Assembly: GCA_018398765.1 (NCBI GenBank)
Contig: JAHBMJ010000181.1
Location: forward strand, 23,073 to 56,573
DNA length: 33,501 nucleotides
Direction: 5' to 3'
DNA from: Chromera velia
Taxonomy: Eukaryota > Sar > Chromeraceae
Shown here: in pieces, positions 1 through 9,436 of the stretch
Position numbering within the stretch: the stretch's first letter is position 1
Layout: every line of letters begins with the position of its first letter
Translations under genes and position numbers: made by a program
The notes under the pieces: generated by a model
Told to the model about the DNA's origin: nothing
The model's database searches: none
What the model saw: the letters and a program-made list of their open reading frames with translations, nothing else

Positions 1-454
1 TCGGTTACTTGGTAGGTCGGTTGGGTGGCCTTTTCCTTCCGTTCGCATGTTCTGTCAGTCAGAAAGAAAAAGAAGTCATTTTGAGAAAAACGCGTTTTTA
101 TAGTTTGACTCTACGAAGCCCTGGCCCTTGAATTGTGACCATTCAACCACCCTTTGCATCGACTGATCTGTATGGATGAATCTGTATGGTTTTTTTTTTC
201 ATTTTTCAATTCTTTTTTTTTTTGTAAAAAAAAAATGGCCAGCTCCAGGTGGGGCCCTATCTGAAAGCGGTGTAAGCGCTCTCATCGCGCGCGTGCACGT
301 CGATGACAGACGTATGACAATGGCGCAAAATATAAGAGCAAAGGGTGACATGGTGTTTGTCTGTGTGCAAGTCAGTGGATGTTGGCAGGTGTTTGTTTAT
401 AGGTACGTCAGGGTGGTATACGCCTATTTGGTCACAATTCAAGGGCCAGGGCAT
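1..454. repeat. 454-bp direct repeat, copy 1
   Basis: This block recurs at 1256-1709 with only a few substitutions. It is cut by the window start, so the true unit may be longer. It consists of about 117 bp of flank followed by a 335-bp inverted-repeat element. The two copies stop matching at the right inverted repeat: copy 1 continues into unrelated DNA, copy 2 into a LINE fragment. Peptides readable in it are broken by homopolymer T and A runs (about 188-236), so I do not regard it as coding. Confidence 0.9.
118..452. mobile_element. MITE-like element with 23-bp perfect terminal inverted repeats, copy 1
   Basis: The ends 118-140 and 430-452 are perfect 23-bp inverted repeats, beginning GCCCTGGCCCTTG and ending CAAGGGCCAGGGC. 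The 335-bp interior is non-coding, with long T and A runs and a GC-rich patch (GCGCGCGTGCACG). Size and ends fit a miniature inverted-repeat transposable element. I see no clear target-site duplication, so the class is unassigned. Confidence 0.65.
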
Positions 455-779
455 CGTGAGCTGTGTGACTTTGATTTCTTTTTTCTCTTGAATAAACGTC
501 TTTGCCGTCTCTGCCGTCTCTGCAGGTTACTTGGAGCGACTGACTCTCTTTCTGGACGGCGTTTCTCGGAAAGTTGGTCTTCTTCGATTTGGACCCTTTT
601 TTGCCCCCCCCCTCCCCCTTCCCTCTATGTGTGTGTGTGTATGTGTATGTGTGGATGGATGGATGGATAGATGGATGAATAGATGGATGAGTGGTTGGGT
701 GGGTGGGTAGGTAGGTCACTGAGTGTGAGGGTGCACGCAAGCTAGTTCAGAGGTTGGGTGTACAGAGCTAGCAGGGAAG

Positions 780-830
<51 letters not shown>

Positions 831-1255
831 AGAGAGAGAGAGAGAGAAAGAAGGTGGGAGAGGGAGAAAGAGTGCAGAGAGACGGCGCATACGTTTTAGT
901 GAGAGAAAAGGAAGGAGAAAGGATCGAGGTAAGTAGGTAAGAAAGAGTGAGACAGGCATTTCACAGGAGCAGAGAGTATGTGTGGCAGGAGAAGTGTGAC
1001 TGAATAGACGAATGACTGTCAGTGAATGAAAGAGCAGAGAGGTGCGGTGGGCAGGACATGGTAGAAAAGAGTGATGAAAGATAAACAAAACAGACGAGTG
1101 TACACTGTACGGAGGGGCTTGGTAATCGGTTGGTAGAAAATGAAAGGTAGGGGCATATTCAGTCAGACAGTGTATTTGATGGTAGAAAGCTTATGGTAGA
1201 AGAGCGAAAGAGAGAGAGAAGGGAAGAAGGCAGGCAGGGAGAGAACACAAGTGGA
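455..1255. other. Microsatellite-rich spacer between the direct repeats
   Basis: No gene is supported here. The stretch holds a short GCCGTCTCT direct repeat (about 509-525), a TG-rich tract (about 628-650), a GGAT/GGGT-type tract (about 650-715) and a long GA tract (about 779-848) followed by purine-rich DNA. Open frames across it translate into simple repeats (E/R or S/L runs), which marks them as artefacts of the microsatellites. Confidence 0.8.
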
Positions 1256-1709
1256 TCGGTTACTTGGTAGGTCGGTTGGGTGGCCTTTTCCTTCCGTTCG
1301 CATGTTCTGTCAGTCAGAAAGAAAAAGAAGTCATTTTAAGAAAAACGCGTTTTTATAGTTTGACTCTACGAAGCCCTGGCCCTTGAATTGTGACCATTCA
1401 ACCACCCTTTGCATCGACTGATCTGTATAGATGAATCTGTATGGTTTTTTTTTTCATTTTTCAATTCTTTTTTTTTTTGTAAAAAAAAAATGGCCAGCTC
1501 CAGGTGGGGCCCTATCTGAAAGCGGTGTAAGCGCTCTCATCGCGCGCGTGCACGTCGATGACAAACATATGACAATGGCGCAAAATATAAGAGCAAAGGG
1601 TGACATGGTGTTTGTCTGTGTGCAAGTCAGTGGATGTTGGCAGGTGTTTGTCTATAGGTACGTCAGGGTGGTATACGCCTATTTGGTCACAATTTAAGGG
1701 CCAGGGCAT
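1256..1709. repeat. 454-bp direct repeat, copy 2 (contains MITE-like element 1373-1707)
   Basis: Offset from copy 1 is exactly 1255 bp throughout, with no indel noticed by eye. The embedded element spans 1373-1707; its right inverted repeat carries one substitution (AATTTA for AATTCA), so this copy has started to decay. The repeat ends at the inverted-repeat terminus, and the next bases already encode LINE reverse-transcriptase residues (YKYLRC). The element border and the LINE 5' truncation therefore coincide. Confidence 0.9.
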
Positions 1710-2919
1710 ATATAAGTACCTGAGATGCATGTTCTATAAGGAAGGGAACTTAAAAATGAGTGTAGATGCACGCCTGCAGTCAGCAACAAAGGCTTTAGGG
1801 TCTCTTCAGGGCCTCCTCTCTTCTCTTGATCCTCTTCCTGCCTCTACAAAAGTGTAGCTTTTCCGGTCGGTTTGGCTGCCTGTCGCCACCTACTCCTTGG
1901 AGGCACTCCCTTTTAGGAAACAGGACATCGACACACTGACCGCGCTGCAACTCAGATTTGTTCGTTGGGCCTTCCGTCTCCCTCACAACTCTTTCACCTC
2001 TCCTTCTCTCTTCTCTATTGGTCTGTCCTCTATGCTCTGTGTCATGCGAAGTCGTGTTGCTTCTTTCCTCTCTTCTCTTCACCTCCAAAAGCAAGACCTC
2101 CCTAAAGCAGTCCTGTGTACATATAGAGGAGGGCTGTGCCCATTATTTCGTGCATGTATCAATAAGTTGCTCCTGAAAGAGACCGCCAAGCTCCTCTCTC
2201 TAAGTTAGGCAGAGGCCCACAGCGTGTGGTCACTGCAGTATGAAGATATGAGGTAAAGAGAATGGAAAACAGAAAGAGCCCTGGTAGGGAACCGGTTGAA
2301 AAGAGAAATGGCGGTCCAGACAGAAGGGGAGTGGTTGAAGGGATGGGCAGCTAAGAATGAAGACGACAACAGTTATCCAAGAAGAAACCCATCACTCTAC
2401 CCACCCAACACTGCATGCACCGCTTTTCAAAAAGCACATCCATCGAGAGAGAGATTTGCTAAACTGCTCCTTTCCACCCAACGAATCCATTCAGGAAAGA
2501 AGGTGTCGGTGCCGTGCTCTCTGCCCTCGCCCTTTTTTCAGGCAGGCATTTCCATCATGCCCCTTTTGCTCAAAGTCGTGGGGGGGGGAGCATGCCATGG
2601 CAGGGTGCAGGAAAAATTGTGTGTGCGTTGTCTGGATCAAGATAGACGACCGGTTGACGATGCTGTGCATCGCCTGACTGATTGTATAGGGAGGAGAGAG
2701 GAACAAGCAGCATTGAAAGCGGTAGTGAGAGAAGTGAAGGATAGTCTCTCTCTTTTTGACAGGGTTACCGCTGCGCAAAGAGTGGCAGCAATCTTTAAGG
2801 TTAAAAGGGCGGGCCCAGCAGAGGTAGAAGCCTTTGAGAGCTGCTTCTTGATGCTTAATCATAAGCCGCGGCAGGGGTTTGAAGCAATAATGAGGTGCTT
2901 GAGAGAGGTGGAGAATTGA
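1708..2919 (+). pseudogene. 3' fragment of a LINE (LINE-A): RT C-terminus plus zinc-knuckle tail
   Basis: One frame carries homology to the neighbouring LINE on the other strand. YKYLRC..., LQGLLSSLDPLP and VATYSLEALP.....ITALQLRF-like stretches match YKYLGC, SSLGPLP and VATYSLEALP of LINE-B. The segment 2296-2919 ends in a C-x2-C...H-x4-C knuckle (CVRC then HRLTDC). Everything upstream (endonuclease, RT catalytic core) is missing. The frame is interrupted by TAG at 1855, TAG at 2206 and TAA at 2254 but never shifts. It is a 5'-truncated dead copy. Family placement rests on the intact RT of LINE-B; the exact clade is not determined. Confidence 0.8.
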
Positions 2920-3220
2920 GAGCATGCGTTTGATCTAGAATAATCGATCGATCAAACACCCTATACATGAATGCATGGATGAACGGACCACCCGAGCCCA
3001 ACAGAGGCTAGGGGTTAAGTCTTCTATTTTTTTTTTTTTATTTAATTGTGGTTAAGCCTAGAGTCTCTGAAACCAGAGATAAATGGCAACCCATGCATGC
3101 AGTTGTAAACAAAAGGAGCAGACCGCCGCAGCTTAGCCTGCTTCCGCATAAATATGAACAACCACGACCCTCCGCAGCCTAGGCTGAAGCTAAAGGCTAA
3201 ACAACCATACAAGATGGGCA
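2920..3220. other. LINE 3' ends and poly(A) junction
   Basis: No gene. The T13 run at 3027-3039 reads on the minus strand as TAAATAAAAAAAAAAAATAG, the probable poly(A) end of LINE-B. DNA between 2920 and about 3025 is the likely 3' flank of LINE-A. A small AT-rich palindrome lies near 2943-2950 (ATCGATCGAT). No target-site duplication could be assigned. Confidence 0.5.
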
Positions 3221-3301
3221 TGCACTCATTTCAGACAAGCTTCGATCAGTGCACTTGACGCGCGTGCACTCATTTCAGACAAGCTTCGATCAGTGCACTT
3301 G
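3221..3301. repeat. 37-bp tandem duplication across the LINE-B stop codon
   Basis: 3221-3257 and 3265-3301 are identical 37-bp copies with a 44-bp period. Read on the minus strand each encodes the C-terminus ALIEACLK followed by TGA, so the duplication repeats the end of the ORF and its stop codon. Confidence 0.9.
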
Positions 3302-3839
3302 CCTTCTTCGGCTCCCGGTCCACAATGAATGAAACGAGCTCTTTTACATATGTCCCTTCTTCCCCGATACCTCTTCCCCCAGCTGCAGCAGTCCATCTTG
3401 CTCTACAGACCCTTTCACCAATTCCTGTTCTCTCTTTCACTCTCCCTGCCAGCGAATGAAGTTTGGATCTAAGCTGCTCTGTTTGCACGCACGCAGACAA
3501 TCGATGCACCGCATCGTCGATCACCTTTTTACCTTCGACTGCAGGACAGTGAATATAGTGTTCTTCGCAGGATCCACCGTGTTTCTTTCCCCCACCAGCA
3601 CATGCTCGAAGGAGAAAAGTGAAAAGAGAACCACCAGACAAGAGAGAGCGAGGCAGAGTACGCAATTGAACTGTGTAACCCCACCCCCTTCTAACCCTCC
3701 CCCCTAAAAGCAACATGGCCAGACGCTGGTGTGATCGGTTTTCTATCTGAAAATTACTCAGTCGGAAGTTGCGTAGATAGATGCCACATGAACGGGTGAG
3801 TCTATGCTCGCTGACGGGGGAAGTCAACCATTCTGACAA
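3270..3839 (-). pseudogene. LINE-B C-terminal region with zinc-knuckle-like motif
   Basis: This is the last part of the LINE polyprotein. Residues around CPAVEGKKVIDDAVHRLSAC align with CLDQDRRPVDDAVHRLTDC of LINE-A, matching the Cys/His knuckle that follows RT in many LINEs and is thought to bind RNA or DNA. In this copy the first cysteine of the C-x2-C pair is replaced (YIHC versus CVRC), so zinc binding may be lost. The apparent start is TTG and not a real start: the same frame continues upstream without a stop to TAG 3909. The end is the TGA at 3270-3272. Confidence 0.7.
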
Positions 3840-3908
3840 CCATTTTGAGGCTTCCCTTTCCCTCGCTTTCTGCCTGAATGTCCATTTATTCGTTCTGTTT
3901 CTCCCTCT

Positions 3909-4121
3909 CTAGATTTCTTTTCTCAAAAGATCTGGTGCGATTGTCTGAAGCATGCTACTGGCTGAATTGGCCCACACCGGGGTCAGCGATCTGTGCCATA
4001 CATCCCAGACTGCCCGAGGAACCTCCCTTTCTTTTCTCTTTATGCTTTTTATGAAACCTCCCAACCGACAAGAAAGGATCTCTCTCATGGGACGCACCCC
4101 AACCGAAACCAAAGTTAGCAC
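3909..4121 (-). pseudogene. LINE-B segment between RT and C-terminal knuckle
   Basis: It lies in the same frame as the RT and the C-terminal region. The stretch TFRLPYNSF just downstream of the RT stop matches AFRLPHNSF of LINE-A, showing that TAG 4152 replaces a tryptophan codon (TGG). The segment itself is basic and helical-looking, with no named motif. It ends at TAG 3909, again a nonsense codon, because the frame stays open to 3270 beyond it. Confidence 0.6.
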
Positions 4122-4151
4122 TTTGAAAGAGTTATAGGGTAAACGGAATGT

Positions 4152-5720
4152 CTAGCGCATAAATCGAAGCTGCAATGCATCAAGTGTAACGATATCTCTC
4201 TGACTTACCGGCAAGGCTTCCAGTGAGTACGTTGCCACCGGCTCCCAGAGTGCCTGCAGTAAACGAACTTTGCATCGGGGGGGCAAAGGACCTAAGGATG
4301 AACAAGTGCCCATCACTGCCCCCAAACAGCGTTCAGCACTTTCAAGTCGGTCCCTGACTAACTTTCGTGGGTCCCCTCCCTCAAACACACGACACCCAAG
4401 GTATTTATAGCTCTCTACACGTTCAACTGTCTTCCTTTCAAAAGTCACTTCCCATTCTATTTCCCTTCTTGAGCCTGAGAGTGCGAGAACTTTTGTTTTC
4501 TTTAAATTCACTTTCAACCCATGTTCCTGACAATAAGAGGCCAAACGGTCCAAACGCCACTGCAGGTCAGAAGAAGAGTGAGCAAAAATAACAAGATCGT
4601 CTGCGTAACCTATGCTCTCAAGCAGTAAGTCCGCCAATCTTACCTCCTCAGGGATACGGGGTCGCTGCTCCGTTGTTTCACTCTCCTCCCTCCTCTCTCC
4701 GCATTCTCCCCCCCTCTGTCTTTCATCCGTATCTAATTCCCCATCTAAGCCATTAACAGCTTCTCTCCCTTCAACACTCAGAGCAGAATGAATATTATTA
4801 ATAAACAAAAGAAAAAGAAGAGGAGAAAGTGGATCTCCCTGTTTTACCCCTGCACTTTCGGGAAAGACCCAATCCGACCCATCCACCCTTCCCCACACAT
4901 TCATATACATAGAATGAATCATGCACACGTCCTTCTTACTGATTCCTTCCTCTCTAAGTTTGTCAATCATTTTCTTTCTGGGTACTCGGTCAAATGCCTT
5001 ACTGAAGTCAACAAACGCTGCAAGGAGGGGTCTGTGTCTCTTCTTTACTGAAGCCGTGAGAGCATGAAGAGCAGCTATCGCTTCCCTTGTACTGACCCCC
5101 TTCCTGAAACCCACATGTTGTTCATCTATATTCGTTGTGTCCCTTAACCGGCCATCCATCAACAACGTGAACAACTTTGCCAGAAGGCAAACGATGTGTA
5201 TGGGCCTCCATTCGTCACAAGAGGGAGAGACGTGACCTTTTGGAACAGGAGCGATTCGAATGAAGTTCCACTTTTCTGGCCAGAAAGAAAAAAGGAAAAA
5301 AAGATTGAAGAAAATGAAAAGAAGAAAACGAGACAGACGAGAAGAGGAAAAACATAAATGTACCTGCGCAGGGGAGATTCCTTCAAGGCCGGCTACCTTC
5401 TTTGGGTCGATTGCCTTCAGTATCTTCTCACATTTATCGAAAGAGAAGAAAGGTGCCGGGGGGGGAGCTGGTGTTTCATCCTTCTTTTGAGGCTCCAGTC
5501 CATCCCCACTGAACACATCGGCCCAAAAATTTGAAAACGAAAAGGCGGACAGCTTTTCTCCCTCACTCCCACTCTCTGCCTTTTTTCTCTCCCTCCTCCA
5601 TTTCCATAGGGCTGCTGGGTCCTTAGCAGCTTCTTCCGCGAGTTTCTCTGCCTGAAGAATGGCATACTTTCTCTTTTTTCTTACTATCAACTTCCCTCTC
5701 TCTCTATTTAACCTGTTCAT
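4152..5720 (-). CDS. LINE-B reverse transcriptase (522 aa open stretch)
   Basis: RNA-dependent DNA polymerase for target-primed reverse transcription. Visible motifs: EWRPI (about residues 170-174), motif A AFVDFSKAFDRVP (235-247), motif B GVKQGDPLSPLLF (291-303), motif C YADDLVIF (372-379, catalytic DD encoded at about 4596-4607), GLKVNLKKTK (401-410) and YKYLGC. All three catalytic aspartates are present. An acidic/arginine-rich insert of about 50 residues (about 315-365) separates motifs B and C and is unusual for the family. The ATG at 5720 is internal: the frame is open up to the TAA at 5934, adding a basic, charged stretch (KEKAVAPWRDQEYREI) typical of the EN-RT linker. The stop at 4152 is a mutated Trp codon. 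Confidence 0.92.
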   Translation of the reverse strand: MNRLNRERGKLIVRKKRKYAILQAEKLAEEAAKDPAALWKWRRERKKAESGSEGEKLSAFSFSNFWADVFSGDGLEPQKKDETPAPPPAPFFSFDKCEKILKAIDPKKVAGLEGISPAQVHLCFSSSRLSRFLLFIFFNLFFLFSFWPEKWNFIRIAPVPKGHVSPSCDEWRPIHIVCLLAKLFTLLMDGRLRDTTNIDEQHVGFRKGVSTREAIAALHALTASVKKRHRPLLAAFVDFSKAFDRVPRKKMIDKLREEGISKKDVCMIHSMYMNVWGRVDGSDWVFPESAGVKQGDPLSPLLFLLFINNIHSALSVEGREAVNGLDGELDTDERQRGGECGERREESETTEQRPRIPEEVRLADLLLESIGYADDLVIFAHSSSDLQWRLDRLASYCQEHGLKVNLKKTKVLALSGSRREIEWEVTFERKTVERVESYKYLGCRVFEGGDPRKLVRDRLESAERCLGAVMGTCSSLGPLPPRCKVRLLQALWEPVATYSLEALPVSQRDIVTLDALQLRFMR

Positions 5721-5933
5721 CTTTCTCTTTGCTGTGATGCACCGCTCGTCTTCGTCCCCCCAGAGTTCCCTTTCTTCCTTCCATTCCCTTTCTGCAGATC
5801 TAACTCTCTTCTGAATCTCCCTGTATTCTTGATCTCTCCAAGGTGCGACAGCCTTTTCCTTCTTTTTACTTTTCCTCGGATGAGTTGGCTTTCGTTTTTT
5901 CTCCTTGGGTTGGGCGAGTACATGCTCCCACTG

Positions 5934-6371
5934 TTAGGTGAGTCTGGCTATTTGGCTTCTCGGTGGCACAGAGATAGAACAAGTGGAAGACGGAAAGGCA
6001 GAAGGTGGTATCTGAGTATCGGGGTAGAAAGAAGGGACGGACATAAGGGGAGGGGGGAAGAGGGGAGGAGGAGGAGGCGAAGGTATGGATGGAATAGGCT
6101 TGCCTTCTTTTTTCGATTCTTGAATCCCGGCGTCCCACAACCTAGGCCAAAGCTTCCCTGCTAGATCTTTTACCGAAGTTGCCAAAGGCATCATCTCATC
6201 ATTGGTGACCGGCGTTTGCCTTCCTGGCTTCGTGAAAGAAGGGGATGGGACAAGGGAAGGGTGAGACGGCGAGTTGTCATTCGGTTTTGGCGGAGATGAG
6301 AGGTTGAGAGATAGAGAAACGGCCGCATGTTCGGGGGCCGCGTCAGGCTGTAGCTCAACCCCAAAAGAATT
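5934..6371 (-). pseudogene. LINE-B endonuclease end and EN-RT linker
   Basis: After TGA 6372 the same frame continues as a short PEHAAVSLSL stretch, which resembles the SDH...L end of AP-endonuclease domains. A Pro/Ser-rich linker follows, including KLWPRLWDAGIQE, up to TAA 5934, where the RT-side open frame begins. The frame is preserved on both sides of both stops. This suggests one original polyprotein with two nonsense codons rather than separate genes. Confidence 0.6.
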
Positions 6372-6944
6372 TCACAAACCAAGAAGGGGAGGATCAACCA
6401 AAAACAAATCAATGATCGTAGCTGGGGCACCCCCTTCATAATAAGTGAAAGCCCCTGTGAAGTCGACTTCAATCCTTTTCTTTTCATCTTTCCAAGACAG
6501 GCCATTCAAGGGAAGGAGGTTTGCTTTCTCACAAAAGTGAATGACAGCTCTTCCTGGTTCGTTTACGATTGAATGACAGTCAGAGCAGCGAGACAGTCCC
6601 TCGATTGCTTCTTCCCCCTTGCCCCCCAAGATCTCTTGTAAGTCACCCACCCCCCCGATCTGTTCCCTTTTCCATGAAATTCCTTTAGGGACCTCCTTTC
6701 CTATGTGGCAATTGAAGTCTCCTGCCAAAATGCGAAGGTCACATAGCGGAACATCACAGACTGCATTGAGAAGCATCTCTCTCTCTACCTCTTTCGGTTC
6801 ATTGTTTCTTAGTCTCTTCTCTGCCCCCGATTGGAGGAGATAAACACCGAAAATATGCAGAAATGCATTCGTCCCCCTCCTTCCTGGGCCGGCAAGCAGC
6901 TCTTCAGTGTCAGTTTGACCATACTGGGCCCCACCAGCTCCCAA
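6372..6944 (-). pseudogene. LINE-B AP-endonuclease domain, central and C-terminal part
   Basis: The domain would nick target DNA to prime reverse transcription. The stretch LHIFGVY matches the core strand before the Tyr/Pro segment of LINE endonucleases, and ILAGDFNCHIG contains the diagnostic GDFN motif. ...FTGAFTYYEGGAPATIIDLFLV matches the 'F T ... S x I D' strand near the catalytic end. The apparent start at 6944 is TTG and artificial: the N-terminal part of the domain lies in another frame upstream, after a frameshift between about 6860 and 6930. The domain ends at TGA 6372. Confidence 0.82.
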
Positions 6945-7051
6945 AAAGGCTTCAAACTAGCGACCAAGCATGATCGGACAAGGATACACACCCCCCCTGT
7001 TTTTACTTCCCTGTCCTTTGCTCTTTTGTGTACCCCCAGCTTTCTTCTGTA

Positions 7052-7458
7052 CTATTCTTGATGACTGAAGTTTTGTTCTGTGTGGGTGGGTGTGTTGATT
7101 GAAGTGGTTGTATACTTCGTTTCAGTCAGGATTGCAACATCGATCCCTTCTAACCACCGGTCAAGCAATTCATTCCCGAGATAAGAATCAAGACCCCCGA
7201 CATTCAGCGTGGCAATAGACAGCCTTCTTCCATTCACTGTCACGTTTCGCACACCGGTTGCAGAGGAAGAAGATGAAGAAGAAGAAGAGAAAGAAAAAGA
7301 AGAAGAGGGAAAAGGTTCATTCTTGGAGAAAATAGAAGGAGGAGACGGTTTGAGAACCCAGTCTGGAATTGATGTGAAAGCAGAGGGGCGGGAAGAGGAA
7401 GATGAAGAGGAGGAGGAAGAGGAGGAGGAAGAAGAAGAAGAAGAAGAAGAAAAAGAAA

Positions 7459-7489
<31 letters not shown>

Positions 7490-8776
7490 AGAAGAAGAAG
7501 AGGAGGAGGAAGAGGAGGAGGGAAAAGAAGACTGACATGATGAAGGGGTAGGGTGAGGTGCCTTTTTGAGGCCAGTGATCGGCTTTCGTCTTTTGCCAGC
7601 CCAGAAAGCGGCTCTCATCGATTGAGGCACAAGTGAGGCCGAGACCCATGCAGTCCTTTCCCATTCTTCCCGTCTGATTTCGTATTCTCTCTTTCTTCCA
7701 TTTCCTCCCCTGATAGACACAATTTCCACAATGCGAGTCATGGAGGGGGGAGCTTCGCTTCCCGCCTCGTCAGTGGCGCTGCTCTCCTCTTCTGTCTTCT
7801 CTTCTTTACAAAAGAAACCCCCGCACCCCCCCACTCCCAGTACTCCCCCACATACATCACAGATGGGAAGACGAAAGATAGAGATAGAGGAAGCATGACC
7901 ATACACATATACATCTTCCTCTTCACTTTCTGTCTGTCTGGCTGTCTGTTTAGGTGGCTTCCTATTGCTCTCCTCTCTTTCTATTTCTGCTTGCTGTATG
8001 TCTGTCTGTCTATCTACCTGCCTTAGAGGTCTGCCTCTTCGTCTCCTCCTTCCTGGGTCTGTAGGCTGCCTGTCAGTCTGTCTGCCTGCCTGTCCTAAGA
8101 GTCTTTTTCCATGTCTGTTTCTTTCTGGTTCCACTGGCTGTCTGTCGGTCTGTCTATCCGCCTGTCTTGGAGGTTTTCCTCTTTGTCTGTTTCTCTCTGG
8201 TTCTTCTGGCTGTCTGTCTATCTGCCTATCTGCAGGAGAGGGAGAAGAGAAGGGTGAAGAAGAAGAAGAAGAAGAAGAAGAAGAAGAGAGACGNCCCCCA
8301 TTTTTTTCCTCCCCTTCACTGCTTTGTCCTTCGTCATCCCTCTTTTTCTCTCCCTGACCCCCTCTATCTCTTCTTCTCTTGCTGTCATTCCTGTTTGTCT
8401 GCTTCCCTTGGGTTTTGACATTCATAACCCCCCTAGGCCTGCTCTCTCCGTCTCCACACACTCTAATTGGGGGGATAATGGAAAAAACCAGGGGAGAGTC
8501 AACAGTATTGGTGTCCGCCGGCCCTCTCTGAAAGCAAAATGGACCTGTGTTCTCACTGCCTTTCCTGCCCTTTCTATCCTTCCTATTTGATCCTGTCTGA
8601 ATCTCCCTGTCAGACACTGTCTCTCTCTTATCACCTGTCTTGCACCTCTCTAGTAATATCTCTTCCTTTACCCTCTCTCTATCCTCCCTTGCCTCTCTGT
8701 TTCTCCATTCCCTATCACTGCACACCGTCTGTCTGCCTCTGTCTGTCTTCATGCTATCTGAGGACTCGACCTCCAT
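7052..8776 (-). pseudogene. LINE-B N-terminal region with poly-Ser tracts, 24-aa repeats and start of the endonuclease
   Basis: The C-terminal 70 residues carry the first endonuclease strand, IATLNVGGL, and AILTETK, the catalytic Glu motif (about 7120-7215). Beyond TAG 7052 the same frame continues through GGVCILVRS and KPFWELVGP to about 6930. Upstream are two serine runs of about 20 residues from AAG/GAA repeats (about 7381-7535). Further up is a Cys cluster CDVCGGVLGVGGCGGFFC (about 7807-7861) that could bind metal. Four 24-residue units rich in RQTDRQ follow (about 7925-8225). One N at 8294 leaves one residue undefined. No known ORF1 family is recognised. Confidence 0.75.
7925..8225 (-). 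repeat. Four tandem 72-bp units coding 24-aa RQTDRQ repeats
   Basis: The minus-strand protein repeats a 24-residue unit of the form DRQPxEPERNRxRGKPxRQAD four times, the last copy diverged. In DNA this appears as CTGTCTGTCTGTC-type motifs separated by CCTCTTCGTCTCC-type spacers. It lies inside the LINE-B N-terminal region and could be a basic nucleic-acid-binding or disordered linker. Confidence 0.75.
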
Positions 8777-8845
8777 TCTCAGTCCCCTACACCTTTCTCC
8801 TTCTTTTCTGCCTCCAGCCGCGCACTTTGCTGTCTCCTTTCCTTG

Positions 8846-9436
8846 TCATTCTTGCATTCCTTTTCTTTTCTCTTCCCGGTGTAAAGCAAGCCTCACTAAC
8901 TCTTCCATTGGCGTGCTAGAGGTGAAACTTTGCTGTCTATCTCTATTGTCTAGGTCCGAGAGCTGCGAGGGAACGTCAACAGGTCGAGCAGGATGCGACG
9001 AAAAGGGGGGAGTGCTTTCAGACAAAGAGTCATCCGTTAGGCACACAAAACGGTTACTACCCGAGGAAACAGTGGAGCCAGTTTCTGACAGAGGATGAAG
9101 AGTGGGTCTTAGAAAACGGGGAGGGCAAGTTTTTGCAGGCACTAGAAAAGGCTCATCGAAATGTGTGCATTCGAACAAAAGCAATGCCTCATCAACAGGG
9201 AGGAAAGGCAAGAGAGAAGAAGAAGAAGAAGAAGAAGAAGAAGAGGGAGAAAGAAAAGAAAGAGAAACAGAAGACGAGTCAGGAGGGCTTACTGTTAACA
9301 AGCGGTCATCATTTACCAAGAGTCGCCCCATCTTTTTGCTGGAACCCCCCACTACCCCCAGTCCCTCCCCCTGTGTTCCCCCATTTCCCTCCCAGGACGT
9401 AGCCTCTGTGCCCCTCCGTAGGCGCTCCCGTGATAT
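8846..9436 (-). pseudogene. LINE-B extreme N-terminal region (ORF1-like), no clear start
   Basis: It is in the same frame as the region downstream, separated by TGA 8846. The readable protein is Ser/Pro/Gly-rich with a ten-serine run encoded by an AAG tract, then NRFVCLTDDS and a charged end. No domain is recognised. The frame is open from the TGA at about 9437-9439; the first conventional-looking start is GTG (9352), and no ATG is convincing. It could be ORF1, a 5' UTR that happens to be open, or part of the polyprotein. Confidence 0.45.

Larger units (their letters stand above)
3027..9436 (-). mobile_element. Nearly full-length non-LTR retrotransposon (LINE-B)
   Basis: On the minus strand, in order: a low-complexity N-terminal region (9436-about 7240), an AP-endonuclease-like domain (about 7240-6300), a linker, a reverse transcriptase (about 5300-4150), a C-terminal region with a zinc-knuckle-like motif (to 3270), a 3' UTR and poly(A). 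From 6944 to 3270 everything lies in one frame, broken only by TGA 6372, TAA 5934, TAG 4152 and TAG 3909. The N-terminal part is in another frame, with TGA 8846 and TAG 7052. One frameshift lies at about 6860-6930. The element is dead at this locus but only lightly decayed. Clade (CR1/Jockey/I/RTE-like) cannot be settled by eye. Confidence 0.85.

Noticed and set aside
176-670. 164-residue open frame over the duplicated block
   Set aside because: It reads through homopolymers and microsatellites. In copy 2 the same frame is shorter, and there is no recognisable domain.
7209-7535. Long Glu-rich + strand open frame
   Set aside because: It is the complement of AAG/GAA microsatellites that encode serine runs in the LINE-B frame on the minus strand; there is no other support.
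8225-8360. Second false duplication at the N of position 8294
   Set aside because: The flanks of this N are a GAA tract and unrelated C/T-rich DNA; no overlap duplication like that at 16669 is visible. It may be just an unresolved base in simple repeat.
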